A DNA stretch of 64,000 bases from Pirellulales bacterium (GCA_035546535.1 DASZWQ010000017.1:1-64000); one strand, 5' to 3'; positions 8,967 through 18,825 are shown, counted from the stretch's first letter. Numbers and translations: made by a program. Notes: a model not told the origin generated them from the letters alone.

Positions 8967-9704
8967 TCACGCCGAGGGGGGACGCGTGGGAGGAGAAGTG
9001 TCGAAAGATTCGACGAGACTTGTCACCAGTTCGACGCGGCCCCGCGAGCACCAGTCGTACTCGTAGCTCACGATTGCCGCTGGAGGCAGCGCGGAAAATG
9101 TGAGCACCGACCACGGCCCGAGGCCACGGCATTGACTAGCCAGAGGCCCGACGATGAACGCGATTTGCCAGCCCTGTGACTTTGCCAACTCGTGATCATC
9201 ATCATCATGCCCGTCGCCGACACATTCGTCGTCGTGGCAAGCGGCATGGTTCGCCATGTCGGCATGGTCGCACTTGGCACAGGCGTTCTTCTGCGCATCA
9301 CTCGCGGTCGAACGGCTGCAGCAAGCGCCATCATGCCGCTCACCGTCCGAGTGCTCAGCAAGCTCACCATGATCATGGTCACCGTCGAGCAAGGGTGGCG
9401 TCACTAACTCGTCAGCCACCTGGGCCAGTAGCTCCGCGGGCACCTCGATGTCGTTCGACCTGGCCCAGGCCAGCCGCTCGCGCGCCGAAAAGCAGCAGCA
9501 ACCACGGAGGCATTCGTCGGCCGACATGCAACCGCACGGACGATCCTGGCAGAGAAAGGGGCGGCTCTTGTCCTTGCCGCGCGGCCCGAGTGGACGCACG
9601 ACAGGCAAACCCGTGTTGGCCACGAGAAAGCCGATCAGCCCAAGGGCGACCGTTAATCGGCCACCGGCGCGAAGCACGGTGTGCATCGAGCGAAAGCATC
9701 GCAT
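8967..9704 (-). CDS. Cys/His-rich membrane-anchored protein, putative metal binding
   Basis: I recognise no named family. The 245-residue protein begins with one hydrophobic segment at about residues 16-36, a signal anchor, so the rest probably lies outside the cytoplasm. A first cluster, CQDRPCGCMSADECLRGCCC at about 52-71, has eight cysteines in 20 residues. A second region at about 107-170 is rich in His, Asp and Cys (DGDHDHGELAEHSDGERHDG, NACAKCDHADMANHAACHD, GHDDDDHEL). The C-terminus has a conserved-looking IAFIVGPLASQCRGLGPW. This composition points to binding soft or transition metals. It lies upstream of the DUF1559/PepSY pair, separated by 272 bases on the same strand, and is divergent from another DUF1559 gene. 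The start is the first of two close ATG codons. Confidence 0.75.
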   Translation of the reverse strand: MRCFRSMHTVLRAGGRLTVALGLIGFLVANTGLPVVRPLGPRGKDKSRPFLCQDRPCGCMSADECLRGCCCFSARERLAWARSNDIEVPAELLAQVADELVTPPLLDGDHDHGELAEHSDGERHDGACCSRSTASDAQKNACAKCDHADMANHAACHDDECVGDGHDDDDHELAKSQGWQIAFIVGPLASQCRGLGPWSVLTFSALPPAAIVSYEYDWCSRGRVELVTSLVESFDTSPPTRPPSA

Positions 9705-10047
9705 GCGGAAGCGCTCGGGCGGGGCTGAACAGGAGGGTCAAACTTTCCGGTCGAGTGTAAGTGTGCCGGACGGGCGTGTCAAACCTTGACCGTTGCGCGT
9801 CCGCCCGGGCCCCTGCTAGCGCCAGAACCTGAGGAGCACCAAGCAGTTCGACGAAATCTCTTTCGGTTGCCGTCGTGCAAGGATGCCTATGCCATTGGAT
9901 TGCCAGCAGCCGCAAAGCTGAATTAATCGATCAAGTTTAGCCGAAAGGAACAGTAGGACCACCGCGCCTCTCGGCGGAGCGCGTGGTGTCTGATCGCAAG
10001 CGGGCGATCGTGATCTTGGGGTGTTGCGGTTCAAGGAGGAACAGATC
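9705..10047. other. Divergent intergenic region, 343 bases
   Basis: It separates the minus-strand Cys/His-rich gene from the plus-strand DUF1559 gene, so promoters for both should lie here. The only site I can point to is the AAGGAGGA ribosome site of the DUF1559 gene (10033-10040). No convincing operator palindrome was seen by eye. Confidence 0.5.
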
Positions 10048-10998
10048 ATGAACATTTCACGCCGGGGCATGACGCTCGTCGAGCTTCTAGTGGTCATCGC
10101 GATTATTGGATTGCTCGTCGGCTTGATTCTGCCGGCCGTGCAGATGGCCCGCGAAGCAGGGCGCCGCGCCTCGTGCTTGAATAACCTCAAGCAGATCGGG
10201 CTGGCGCTGCACATGTATGCCGACCGCAATCTGGTATTTCCGCCAGGCTATATCTCGACGGTCTTACAACCAAGCCGGGATGACGGCGGCCCCGGTTGGG
10301 CCTGGGCCGCGATGCTGCTGCCTGACGTCGAGCAGAACTCGCTTAACCAGGAATTCAATTTCAAATCGCCCATCAATAGTGCGGCGAGCGACCCCGTGCG
10401 TACCGCCTCAGTGGCGCTGTTCGTTTGCCCTTCGGATGGCGCGTTCGAGCCAACCATCGAAATTCCGTCGCTGGCCGACAACTCGATCATCTGCACGATG
10501 GCCGCTTCAAGCTACGTCGCGAACATCGGCACCGTGCGTCCCACGTGTCGGGTCTGCCGCGACTCATTCGACGGCATGTTCGGACGCAATCGGGCTGTCA
10601 GCTTCGCCGAGATCTGCGACGGAACCTCGAACACGATGGCCATTGGCGAGCGCGCCTTCAAGTGGTCGACCCCCGCGTTATGGGGCGTGGTGCCTGGTTC
10701 GGAATTGGTCGATCGACTGATCGCGGGCCGATTGGCGGCCGGTCCCGGCTACGTGCTGGGAACGACGTTCAAGGATGGCTTCAACCTGGAAGAGATCGTC
10801 GACGATCCGCGCGAGGATCACTCGCTTGCCGAGTCGTTCGGGAGCATGCACCCGGGCGGCGCTAATTTCGCCTTTTGCGACGGCGGTGTGCGTTTCATCA
10901 AGGATACGATCGACCCTGCCGCCATGAACGCGCTCTCTACACGTTGCGGCACGCCCTACGGCGGCGAGACGATCCATTCCAGTCCGTTCGATCAATGA
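10048..10998 (+). CDS. DUF1559 pseudopilin-like protein
   Basis: The ATG at 10048 follows AAGGAGGA with a seven-base gap and gives 316 residues. The leader [20 protein letters not shown] has the prepilin peptidase site (Gly before Met; Met replaces the usual Phe at +1) and the conserved Glu at +5. [20 protein letters not shown] and [11 protein letters not shown] are typical of the family, as is the end [20 protein letters not shown]. Two Cys pairs (CRVC near 158-161 and further cysteines) may form disulfides. It is divergent from the Cys/His-rich gene and 52 bases upstream of mscL, so it could share a promoter with the channel. Confidence 0.92.
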   Translation: MNISRRGMTLVELLVVIAIIGLLVGLILPAVQMAREAGRRASCLNNLKQIGLALHMYADRNLVFPPGYISTVLQPSRDDGGPGWAWAAMLLPDVEQNSLNQEFNFKSPINSAASDPVRTASVALFVCPSDGAFEPTIEIPSLADNSIICTMAASSYVANIGTVRPTCRVCRDSFDGMFGRNRAVSFAEICDGTSNTMAIGERAFKWSTPALWGVVPGSELVDRLIAGRLAAGPGYVLGTTFKDGFNLEEIVDDPREDHSLAESFGSMHPGGANFAFCDGGVRFIKDTIDPAAMNALSTRCGTPYGGETIHSSPFDQ

Positions 10999-11050
10999 GC
11001 GCCCTCAACAAGGGGACGGCGCGTCGAACGCGTTTGACAAGGAGCCGGTC

Positions 11051-11506
11051 ATGGGGTTGCTCAAGGAGTTTCGCGACTTTGCCATGCGCGGCAACGTCGC
11101 CGATATGGCCGTCGGCATCATCATCGGTGGCGCTTTCGGCAAGATCGTGTCGTCGCTGGTCAACGACATCGTGATGCCGCCGATCGGGCTGCTGCTCAAG
11201 GACGTGCCGTTCAAGGACCTGGTCATCAGCCTGCGCGACGGTCATCTGATGGACGCCGAAAGCGCCGCGAATGCTGTCGGTGGCCCGATTCCGACGGTGA
11301 ACATCGGGACCTTTATCAACACGGTCCTCGATTTCGTCATCGTGGCCTTCGTGATCTTCATGGTCATCCGTTGGATGAATCGGGTGCTGCCGGTGCCGGT
11401 CACCTCGACGCCGGCGGCCAAGAAGGATTGTCCGTACTGCAAATCGAGTATCCCCGCCGCGGCCACGCGCTGCCCCCATTGCACGTCGGAAATGCCGGGG
11501 GCGTAG
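11051..11506 (+). CDS. mscL: Large-conductance mechanosensitive channel with C-terminal zinc ribbon
   Basis: This inner-membrane pentamer opens under membrane tension and releases solutes on osmotic downshock. It begins [20 protein letters not shown], then the first helix [20 protein letters not shown], a periplasmic loop, and the second helix near residues 85-110 ([20 protein letters not shown]). The 151 residues include a C-terminal extension with two CxxC pairs, [18 protein letters not shown], a small zinc ribbon replacing the usual charged helix. Similar tails occur in other MscL proteins. It lies 52 bases after a DUF1559 gene on the same strand. Confidence 0.95.
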   Translation: MGLLKEFRDFAMRGNVADMAVGIIIGGAFGKIVSSLVNDIVMPPIGLLLKDVPFKDLVISLRDGHLMDAESAANAVGGPIPTVNIGTFINTVLDFVIVAFVIFMVIRWMNRVLPVPVTSTPAAKKDCPYCKSSIPAAATRCPHCTSEMPGA

Positions 11507-11803
11507 CCCCTGAGGGAGCGCGCGAGCAACTCAGAGGAGCCTCAGCCAGAGCGAGGTCACCGAAACTTCGACGGTGCCTGAACTGCCATTCTGTCGAGGC
11601 AGGCATTGGCAGGTTGTTTCGGTTCTGGCTCTGTGCTCGCTCGCCCCCTTCGGCCGTTTTGGGCTGTCTTGCGGCATCGCAGCATACCCGGAACTGGACG
11701 GCAGATTCTCTCCGGGCGATAATCGGGAGCACACGCCAAAGTTGCCTCGCTGCGCTTGTCGCGCGGGCCACCTCCTGACCCATCTTCTTGCGACATCTGC
11801 GCT

Positions 11804-14800
11804 ATGGCCACGAATGCCGCATGGAAATCTTGCACGGTACGGCTTCTCGTGGCGATGTACTGTCTTGGTTTTTTTGCGCTCGTCCAGGATTCGATCGCTG
11901 CCGATGCGCCGACTAGTGCGTCCGCCGCATATTTCGATCGCGAGGTTGCGCCGCTCCTTTCCCGGCGGTGCCTCGATTGCCACAACCCCACGGATAAAAA
12001 GGGCGGACTCGATCTGACCAACGCCACTGCGGCAAAGTCCGGTGGCGATAGCGGCCCAGCCATTGAGCCGGGCAAGCCTGACGACAGCCTGCTCTGGTCG
12101 CGCGTCGCGGCCGACGAGATGCCGCCGAAACATCCGCTTCCTGCCGCCGAGCGCAAACTGCTGCACGACTGGATTGCGGCCGGGGCCGCATGGGGCACCG
12201 ACGCCATCGATCGCTTTCGCTATTCCTCCGATACGCGCGCCGGCTACGACTGGTGGGCGCTGTCGCCGATCGTGCGGCCTGCCGTGCCCGAGCTAATGGC
12301 CGGTGAAGTCTCCTCGCCCTGCGCGATCGATCAGTTGGTGCGACCTGAACTGGCACGGCACAATCTACATCCCGCGCCCGAAGCTGATCGCCGCACCCTG
12401 ATTCGCCGCGTGACCTTCGACCTGACGGGGCTGCCGCCCACGCCGGAAGAGATCGACGTGTTTTTCAACGACGCCGGCGATGGTGCTTACGAGCGCGTCG
12501 TCGATCGGCTGCTGGCCTCGCCGCAATATGGGGTGCGCTGGGCACGGCATTGGCTCGACGTCGTGCGCTTCGGCGAAAGCAATGGCTTCGAATACGACGA
12601 GTTGCGCCCCCAGGCATGGCCCTACCGCGACTGGGTCGTGCGCGCCTTGAACGATGATTTGCCCTACGACGAGTTCGTCCGCATGCAGCTAGCCGGCGAC
12701 TGTTTGCGGCCGCACGATCTGGACGCCACGATTGCCACCGGCTTTCTAACTGCCGGAGCATACGACACCGCGGGACAAAACCAGCAGAGCGCCGCCATGC
12801 GGGCCGTGGTGCGGCAGGACGAATTAGAGGATCTGGTCGGCACCGTGGCCCAGACGTTTCTGGGGCTCACCGTTAATTGCGCTCGCTGTCATGACCATAA
12901 GTTCGATCCGATCCGGCAAAGCGAGTATTACGCGCTTGCGTCCGCCTTGTCCGGCGTGCGACATGGCAATCAGGAACTCGCCGGCTTGTCGCTCGCTGGA
13001 AAGCGCGCCGCGGAGCTCGCCGGCCTGGAGGCACGCCGCCAAAAGCTGGAATCGGAACTCGCGGCATTGGAACATCCCGCTCGCGCTCGCATCCTGGCAA
13101 AACGCCGCGCGCAACCGGTCGAATTACGTCCCTTGGCCGCCTGGGATTTTCGGCAAGACCGACTCGAGCAGACAGCCGGTTGGGAGATCGAACTGCACGG
13201 CGCGGCGCGACTGACATCGGCAGGCCTCGAACTCAATGGAGACGATGCGTTCGCCACGACTGGCCGCTCGTCGCAGGATCTGCGCGCCAAGACCCTCGAA
13301 GTCTGGGTGCGCCTGGCCAACGTGAAGCAAAGCGGCGGCGCGGCGATCGGCGTTCAGTCGCTCGATGGCGGCGTTTTCGATTCAATCGTCTTCGGTGAGC
13401 GCGAACCGCGCCAATGGATGGCCGGCAGCGACAACTATGTCCGTACGCAGAGCTTTCACGCCGCGGAGGAAATTGCGCCCAGCAACGAGCTAGTACATAT
13501 GTGCCTCACATATGCCGAGGATGGGACGGTTTCGGCATTTCGCAATCGTGAGCCGTACGGCCGGCCCTATCGGACGAGCGCGGTGGCGACGTTTCCGGCG
13601 CGAAAATCGCAAATCGTTTTCGGTCTGCGACACGCGCCGGCCGCGCCGGGCAAGATGCTCTCCGGCTTGATCGAGCGTGCCCACCTTTACGACCGCGCGT
13701 TGTCGGCCGACGAAGTCGCGAGCGGCGTCGATCATACGGTCACCTCGGCCATGATTCGCCAGGAACTTGGTACCGACGATCTGGCTCATTATGAGGGAGT
13801 GCAAGCCGATCTGGCGAGCACGAATGCCGCGATCGCCGCCTTGCGGCCGACAAGCGTATACGCCAACAAGCCACGTGAGCCCGAGCCGACGCGACTGTTG
13901 GCGCGCGGCAACCCAGCCCAACCGAAAGACGTGGTCGCGCCAGGCGGAATTGCCGCCGTCGGTTCATTGCCCGCTGATTTTGGCCTGGCGGCGGACGCGC
14001 CCGAGAGCGAGCGTCGCCTGCGCCTGGCAAACTGGATCACCGACGCCCGCAATCCGCTCTTCGCGCGCGTCATCGTGAACCGGCTCTGGCACTATCATTT
14101 CGGTGTTGGCCTGGTCGATACTCCCAACGACTTTGGCTTTAATGGCGGTCGGCCCACCAACCAGGCCTTGGTCGACTGGCTGGCTGCCGAAATGATTGCC
14201 GGTGGCTATCACCTGAAACCGATTCACCGCTTGATCGTCACCTCGGCGACCTACCGGCAGGCCTCGTCGCTGGACGCAGCAGCCATGAAAGTCGATGCCG
14301 ACAACCGGCTCTTATGGCGCCATGCGCCGCAGCGCCTCGAGGCCGAAGCCGTTCGCGACACGATGCTGCACGTGGCGGGTGCCCTGAATCTTTCCCTCGA
14401 CGGCCCCGGCTTTCAGGAAATGAAAGCTACGATCGCACCGGGGACGAATACGTTCCTCTACGCTCCTGACGATCCTACGAAGGCCATCTTCAAACGGCGC
14501 ACGCTTTATCGAGTCTGGGCGCGCAGTGGGCGAAGCGCGTTGCTGGACGTGCTCGATTGCCCCGATCCCTCAACGACCTCACCCAAGCGCGCAGTGACCA
14601 CCACGCCGCTGCAGGCTCTTTCGCTGCTCAACAACGCGTTCGTCTTGCACGTGGCCGACAAATTCGCCGAGCGCGTCGAACGTGATGCCGGCGCGGAACC
14701 AGCGCGTCAAGTGGCCCGCGTCTATCAGCTTGCTTACGGACGCTTGCCTGCGGAGGACGAACAGAAAATCGCCATACGCGTGGTGCGCGAACATGGCCTG

Positions 14801-14854
14801 GGCGCTTTGGCCCGGGCGATCTTCAACAGCAATGAATTTGTATACGTGGATTGA
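11804..14854 (+). CDS. PSCyt1/PSCyt2/PSD1 planctomycete protein with LamG-like insert
   Basis: This is a secreted 1016-residue protein of unknown biochemical role. A signal peptide (about 1-33, ending DSIAA) is followed by PSCyt1 with a heme c motif CLDCH near residue 62 and the MPPK ligand-type motif. DUF1549 (PSCyt2) follows, with RRVTFDLTGLPPTPEEIDVF and a second heme-like site NCARCHDHKFDPI near 360. A beta-rich LamG/concanavalin-like insert comes next, near 440-620. DUF1553 (PSD1) covers the C-terminal third, with NPLFARVIVNRLWHYHFG and TTPLQALSLLNN. I chose the ATG at 11804 because it gives the signal peptide; the frame is open to a TTG at 11756. It precedes the DUF1501 gene by ten bases. 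Confidence 0.93.
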   Translation: MATNAAWKSCTVRLLVAMYCLGFFALVQDSIAADAPTSASAAYFDREVAPLLSRRCLDCHNPTDKKGGLDLTNATAAKSGGDSGPAIEPGKPDDSLLWSRVAADEMPPKHPLPAAERKLLHDWIAAGAAWGTDAIDRFRYSSDTRAGYDWWALSPIVRPAVPELMAGEVSSPCAIDQLVRPELARHNLHPAPEADRRTLIRRVTFDLTGLPPTPEEIDVFFNDAGDGAYERVVDRLLASPQYGVRWARHWLDVVRFGESNGFEYDELRPQAWPYRDWVVRALNDDLPYDEFVRMQLAGDCLRPHDLDATIATGFLTAGAYDTAGQNQQSAAMRAVVRQDELEDLVGTVAQTFLGLTVNCARCHDHKFDPIRQSEYYALASALSGVRHGNQELAGLSLAGKRAAELAGLEARRQKLESELAALEHPARARILAKRRAQPVELRPLAAWDFRQDRLEQTAGWEIELHGAARLTSAGLELNGDDAFATTGRSSQDLRAKTLEVWVRLANVKQSGGAAIGVQSLDGGVFDSIVFGEREPRQWMAGSDNYVRTQSFHAAEEIAPSNELVHMCLTYAEDGTVSAFRNREPYGRPYRTSAVATFPARKSQIVFGLRHAPAAPGKMLSGLIERAHLYDRALSADEVASGVDHTVTSAMIRQELGTDDLAHYEGVQADLASTNAAIAALRPTSVYANKPREPEPTRLLARGNPAQPKDVVAPGGIAAVGSLPADFGLAADAPESERRLRLANWITDARNPLFARVIVNRLWHYHFGVGLVDTPNDFGFNGGRPTNQALVDWLAAEMIAGGYHLKPIHRLIVTSATYRQASSLDAAAMKVDADNRLLWRHAPQRLEAEAVRDTMLHVAGALNLSLDGPGFQEMKATIAPGTNTFLYAPDDPTKAIFKRRTLYRVWARSGRSALLDVLDCPDPSTTSPKRAVTTTPLQALSLLNNAFVLHVADKFAERVERDAGAEPARQVARVYQLAYGRLPAEDEQKIAIRVVREHGLGALARAIFNSNEFVYVD

Positions 14855-14864
14855 GGGTGAGGTG

Positions 14865-16340
14865 ATGAATCGACACCAGAACCGTGACGTTGGCGATTCT
14901 TCGGCCGGCGTCCCCTTACCGCGACGCGAGTTCTTGTCCTGGGTTGGCAATGGACTATCGAGCGCGGCCGTGGCCAGCCTGCTGCTCGACGATCGAACAT
15001 CGCGCGCCGCGGCCGTGCCGGGCGATGCCGCTGATCCGCCACCGCATGCGCCCCCGAAAGCCCGCCGCGCCATCCACATCTGCCTGTGCGGCGCGATGAG
15101 CCACGTCGACACGTTCGACCACAAGCCGGAGCTCGTGCGCTTGCACGGCAAATCACTCGTCGCCGACGAGAAGCCGGACGTCTTTTTCGGGCAAGTCGGC
15201 TTGCTGCGCGCGCCGGATTGGCAATTTCGCCAGCGCGGCAAAAGCGGGCTGTGGGTCAGCGACCTCTTGCCGAACATCGCCGAGGTGGCCGACGAGCTGA
15301 CGGTGATCCACTCCATGTTCGCCGAGACGTCGAATCACACGCCGGCCATGTTCCAGGAAAACACCGGCTTCCGCCTGAATGGTTTCCCCGTGCTGGGAAG
15401 CTGGCTGTCGTATGGTTTGGGCTGCGAAACCGATAACTTACCGGCGTTCGTCGTCATTCCGGACGCGCGCGAGTTGCCCGCCGGCGGCTCGATCAATTGG
15501 ACCAACGGCTTTTTGCCGGCTCGGCACCAGGGAGTGGTCGTGCGTGCGCGCGGCAACCCGATCGACGACTTGTTTCCCCCCGCCTCGATCAGTCCCACGA
15601 CCGAACGAGCGACGCAAGAGCTTCTGGCGAGGATGAACGCGCGGCATCTCGCCGACCGTCAGGCCGCCGATCCACTCGCGGCCCGCGTGCAGGCTTACGA
15701 AATGGCGGCGCGCATGCAATTGGCAGTGCCGGAAGTCGCGGCCCTGGACCGTGAAACCGCCGCCACGCAAGCCATGTACGGCTTCGAGCGCGATGAGACC
15801 CGCGATTTCGGCCGCGCCTGCCTGATGGCGCGGCGCCTGTTGGAACGGGGCGTTCGATTCGTGCAGTTGTTTTCTGGCGGCACGTTCGGCAGCCCGCGCC
15901 GCAACTGGGATGGTCACGAGGACATGGTGAAGAATCATGGGCAAGAGGCGCTGCGCATCGATCAACCAGTGGCGGCCTTGCTCAAGGACTTGCGTCAGCG
16001 CGGCATGTTGGACGATACACTCGTGCTGTTCACCACCGAGTTTGGCCGCACGCCCTTTACGCAATCGGCGGCCGATGTCGTGGGCAAAGGGCGCGACCAC
16101 AATCAGTACGGATTCACCGTCTGGGTGGCCGGCGCCGGCTTGAAGCATGGCATGGCGTACGGGGCAACCGACGACGTCGGCTACCGGGCTGTTGACCGGC
16201 CGGTTCACTGGCACGATTTTCACGCCACCGTGTTGCACCTACTGGGCATCGATCACGAGCGGCTGACCTTTTACCACAATGGCATACGCCGCCGCTTGAC
16301 GAATGTGCATGGCCAGGTGATCGACGCGCTCCTGGCTTGA
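14865..16340 (+). CDS. DUF1501 protein, exported, sulfatase-like fold
   Basis: It has 491 residues from the ATG at 14865, preceded by a GAGGGTGAGG element. An RREFLSWVGNGLSSAAVASL segment near residue 20 is Tat-like, so the folded protein is probably exported. DUF1501 features follow: HICLCGAMSHVDTFDHKPEL, KSGLWVSDLLPNIAEVAD, and the C-terminal TTEFGRTPF with a later GRDHNQYGFTVWVAGAG. DUF1501 proteins resemble the alkaline phosphatase/sulfatase superfamily, but activity is unproven. It almost always sits next to a PSD1 gene, as here, suggesting the two act together on an extracellular substrate. Confidence 0.93.
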   Translation: MNRHQNRDVGDSSAGVPLPRREFLSWVGNGLSSAAVASLLLDDRTSRAAAVPGDAADPPPHAPPKARRAIHICLCGAMSHVDTFDHKPELVRLHGKSLVADEKPDVFFGQVGLLRAPDWQFRQRGKSGLWVSDLLPNIAEVADELTVIHSMFAETSNHTPAMFQENTGFRLNGFPVLGSWLSYGLGCETDNLPAFVVIPDARELPAGGSINWTNGFLPARHQGVVVRARGNPIDDLFPPASISPTTERATQELLARMNARHLADRQAADPLAARVQAYEMAARMQLAVPEVAALDRETAATQAMYGFERDETRDFGRACLMARRLLERGVRFVQLFSGGTFGSPRRNWDGHEDMVKNHGQEALRIDQPVAALLKDLRQRGMLDDTLVLFTTEFGRTPFTQSAADVVGKGRDHNQYGFTVWVAGAGLKHGMAYGATDDVGYRAVDRPVHWHDFHATVLHLLGIDHERLTFYHNGIRRRLTNVHGQVIDALLA

Positions 16341-16407
16341 CGTCGGTGCGAAAAAGCGCGGTCGGCATCTCCGCTGCCAGGCAAAAGCGTTTTCGTGATC
16401 GGTGCGC

Positions 16408-18825
16408 CTACAGCAGCCAGTTGGATTGAGGCTTGCCTGTCGCCGCCTGGGCGAAGAACACGTCCGCCAATCGAGCCGCGGCCGACGACGGTGTCGTCAG
16501 CAAGGTCCAGCTCGATGCGGCGCTCGTGCTACTGTTGTAGGCAATGATCGCAAAGTAGGTCATCGTGCCCGGCGTCAGACCGCTGATCGAGACGGACGTG
16601 GTCCCGGCAGCCACCGTACCCAGCAGGACGGCCTGGAAACCATTCCAGTAAACGATCTCATAGCCTGTCGCGCCGGCCGATGCACTCCACGACAGGGTGC
16701 CCGTCGTCGAGGATGTAGCACTCGCGGTGACGCGCGGCGCTGACAGCGTAGCGGCACTTGGCATGGTGACGCTGACCCAGCCCGACGAAGCCGTCGACGT
16801 GGCGTTGTAGGCCGTGACGTAGAAGTAATCTGTCGTGCCGGGGGTGAGATTGCCGACGGTTAACGACGTTGTGCCGCTTGTCGTCGTACCAACTTGTACC
16901 GCCTGGCCGTTGACGTATTCAAAAACTCGATAGCTTGTCGCGCCGGTTACCGCACTCCAGGAGATGAGCGCGGTCGTGGCGGATGTCGCGCTGGCGGTGA
17001 CGTTTTGCGGCGCACTGACGCTCACGTTGGCCGCCGGCAGCGTCACGCTGACCCACGATGTGGATGCCGACGAATTCGCGTTGTACGCCGTCACGAAAAA
17101 GTACGCGGTCGAGCTGGGCGTCAGGCCGCTGACAGTGGCCGAAGTGGTCCCGGCGCCCACGGTGTTGATCAGCACGGCCGTGCCATTCTGATATTCGTAG
17201 ATGCGATAGCCGCTTGCGCCGGCCGACGCACTCCAGGAGAGTTGCACGGTCGTGGCGGAAGTCGCCGTGGCCGCCAAGTTCTGCGGAGCGACCACCGTCG
17301 TAACAGTGCTTGTGGCCGTCGTGGCCTCGACCCAATTCGTCGCCGCTGTACCCGACGAGTTGTAAGCCACAAGCTCGAAGCTGTAGGTCGTGCCGGCCGT
17401 CAGACCACCGATGATCGCTGATGTGGCAGCCGGACCGTAATTTGTGAGAAGCACAGGAGTGCCGTTAACGTTTTCGTACAGGTGGTAGCCGGTCGCGCCG
17501 GTCGAGGACGACCAGCTAATGCTGATCTGGGTCGTCGAAAGCGTCGACGCGGTGAAGTTCGAGGGCGCGGTCGGATTCGACGACGTCGTACCTCCGCCAG
17601 TACCACCACCGCCGGTGCCTCCGCCTCCGGTGCTACCAGACGTGCCGTAGCTGACCAGAAAAGGAACGAGCAAATTGGCGACGGGACTGCCGCGCCCCGT
17701 TGCCAGGTCGTAACCGACTCCGGCCGATTCGAATTGCGTACTGCCTGTGGTGATATCGTGGAAATCGCTCGCGGGCGCCGCATAGATGGCAGCCAAAGTT
17801 TGCGAAGCGCCGTTGAGTGTTCCTTGACCGGCGAGCGCGCGCCCCTGGTTGGCGATTGCGATCAGCGCCGCCCATTGCGGAGCGCCCGCGCTGGTGCCGC
17901 CGATGCTTTCCCATCCGCCGGCGCCACCGTAAGTGTTGTACACGGCCATGCCGACGCCGGCATTGTAGGCCACATCCGGCACATCGCGACCGGAGAATTC
18001 CTGGCTGACACCGCCGCCGCCGCTCCAGGTCTGGCCGCCGCTGGTGGTGGGCTCCCAAGCGGTTTCGCTCGTGATCGCCCCGCTTGACGTTAAATAAAGG
18101 TCCGTCCCGCCCACGGCCAAGACGTTCGGACTCTCGGCCGGGAAGTTCGGATGACCGTCATCACCCGAAGAGGCCACGAACGTAATACCCTGGTGACCGC
18201 TGGGGGTGACAAGATATTGCGAGCTGAGGTTTTGATCGTTGCTGGCGTTTGCGAGACTATCATCGCTTCCCCAACTCATCGAGATCACGGACACGCCGGC
18301 TTGCTGGCGTGCCCAGTTCACCGCCGCGAACAGGTCGGCGTCCGAAGCACTGTTGGCCTCGACGAGGATGATATTCGCGCCCGGCGCGATCGCGTGCGCC
18401 CATTCGACATCGAGGGCGATTTCCCCTTCCCAACCCCCGGTGGAGTCGGCCTTGGGCAGCGAGCTGCCGCCGTTCTGATTCACGACCTTGAAACTCGGCG
18501 GCGCGGCGATACCCATCGCCGCATCAAATGCCGCCAGGTCGGAGGCGATGTTCGGGTCGTTATAGGCGTCGACGATCGCGATCGTTTGGCCGGCGCCATT
18601 TGCGGCCGTCGAACCGAACGACAAGCTGCTGACGCCGTACGCCGCCTTAATCTGCGCCGGCGTGTAACCCGTGATTCCCGTGCTCGACGCCAGTTCGACG
18701 TAATCGGTGTGAGCCGTTGCCGTAGCAGTGAGCAGGCAGCGAACCTCGAGCTCTTCCATGCGGAGCGTACGGCCTGTGCGTCGTTTTTTCCCGAGTAGAT
18801 CTTGCGAGCGGTTAAAACGTGCCAT
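16408..18825 (-). CDS. Secreted sedolisin-type serine-carboxyl protease with FN3 repeats
   Basis: It is an 805-residue exported peptidase of family S53. Near the N-terminus, MEELEVRCLLTA is an LEPR-type planctomycete export/anchor motif in place of an ordinary signal peptide. The catalytic residues can be read: Glu135 and Asp139 in GEIALDVEW, Asp222 in ASSGDDG, and Ser312 in IGGTSAGAPQWAAL. No long activation prodomain precedes the peptidase. After a Gly/Thr/Ser linker near residue 400 come four fibronectin III-like repeats of about 90 residues, each with SWS and GLTxGTxYxF(x)VxAYN. Those repeats probably bind a polymer or the surface. The gene stands alone, with a 582-base gap upstream. Confidence 0.9.
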   Translation of the reverse strand: MARFNRSQDLLGKKRRTGRTLRMEELEVRCLLTATATAHTDYVELASSTGITGYTPAQIKAAYGVSSLSFGSTAANGAGQTIAIVDAYNDPNIASDLAAFDAAMGIAAPPSFKVVNQNGGSSLPKADSTGGWEGEIALDVEWAHAIAPGANIILVEANSASDADLFAAVNWARQQAGVSVISMSWGSDDSLANASNDQNLSSQYLVTPSGHQGITFVASSGDDGHPNFPAESPNVLAVGGTDLYLTSSGAITSETAWEPTTSGGQTWSGGGGVSQEFSGRDVPDVAYNAGVGMAVYNTYGGAGGWESIGGTSAGAPQWAALIAIANQGRALAGQGTLNGASQTLAAIYAAPASDFHDITTGSTQFESAGVGYDLATGRGSPVANLLVPFLVSYGTSGSTGGGGTGGGGTGGGTTSSNPTAPSNFTASTLSTTQISISWSSSTGATGYHLYENVNGTPVLLTNYGPAATSAIIGGLTAGTTYSFELVAYNSSGTAATNWVEATTATSTVTTVVAPQNLAATATSATTVQLSWSASAGASGYRIYEYQNGTAVLINTVGAGTTSATVSGLTPSSTAYFFVTAYNANSSASTSWVSVTLPAANVSVSAPQNVTASATSATTALISWSAVTGATSYRVFEYVNGQAVQVGTTTSGTTSLTVGNLTPGTTDYFYVTAYNATSTASSGWVSVTMPSAATLSAPRVTASATSSTTGTLSWSASAGATGYEIVYWNGFQAVLLGTVAAGTTSVSISGLTPGTMTYFAIIAYNSSTSAASSWTLLTTPSSAAARLADVFFAQAATGKPQSNWLL

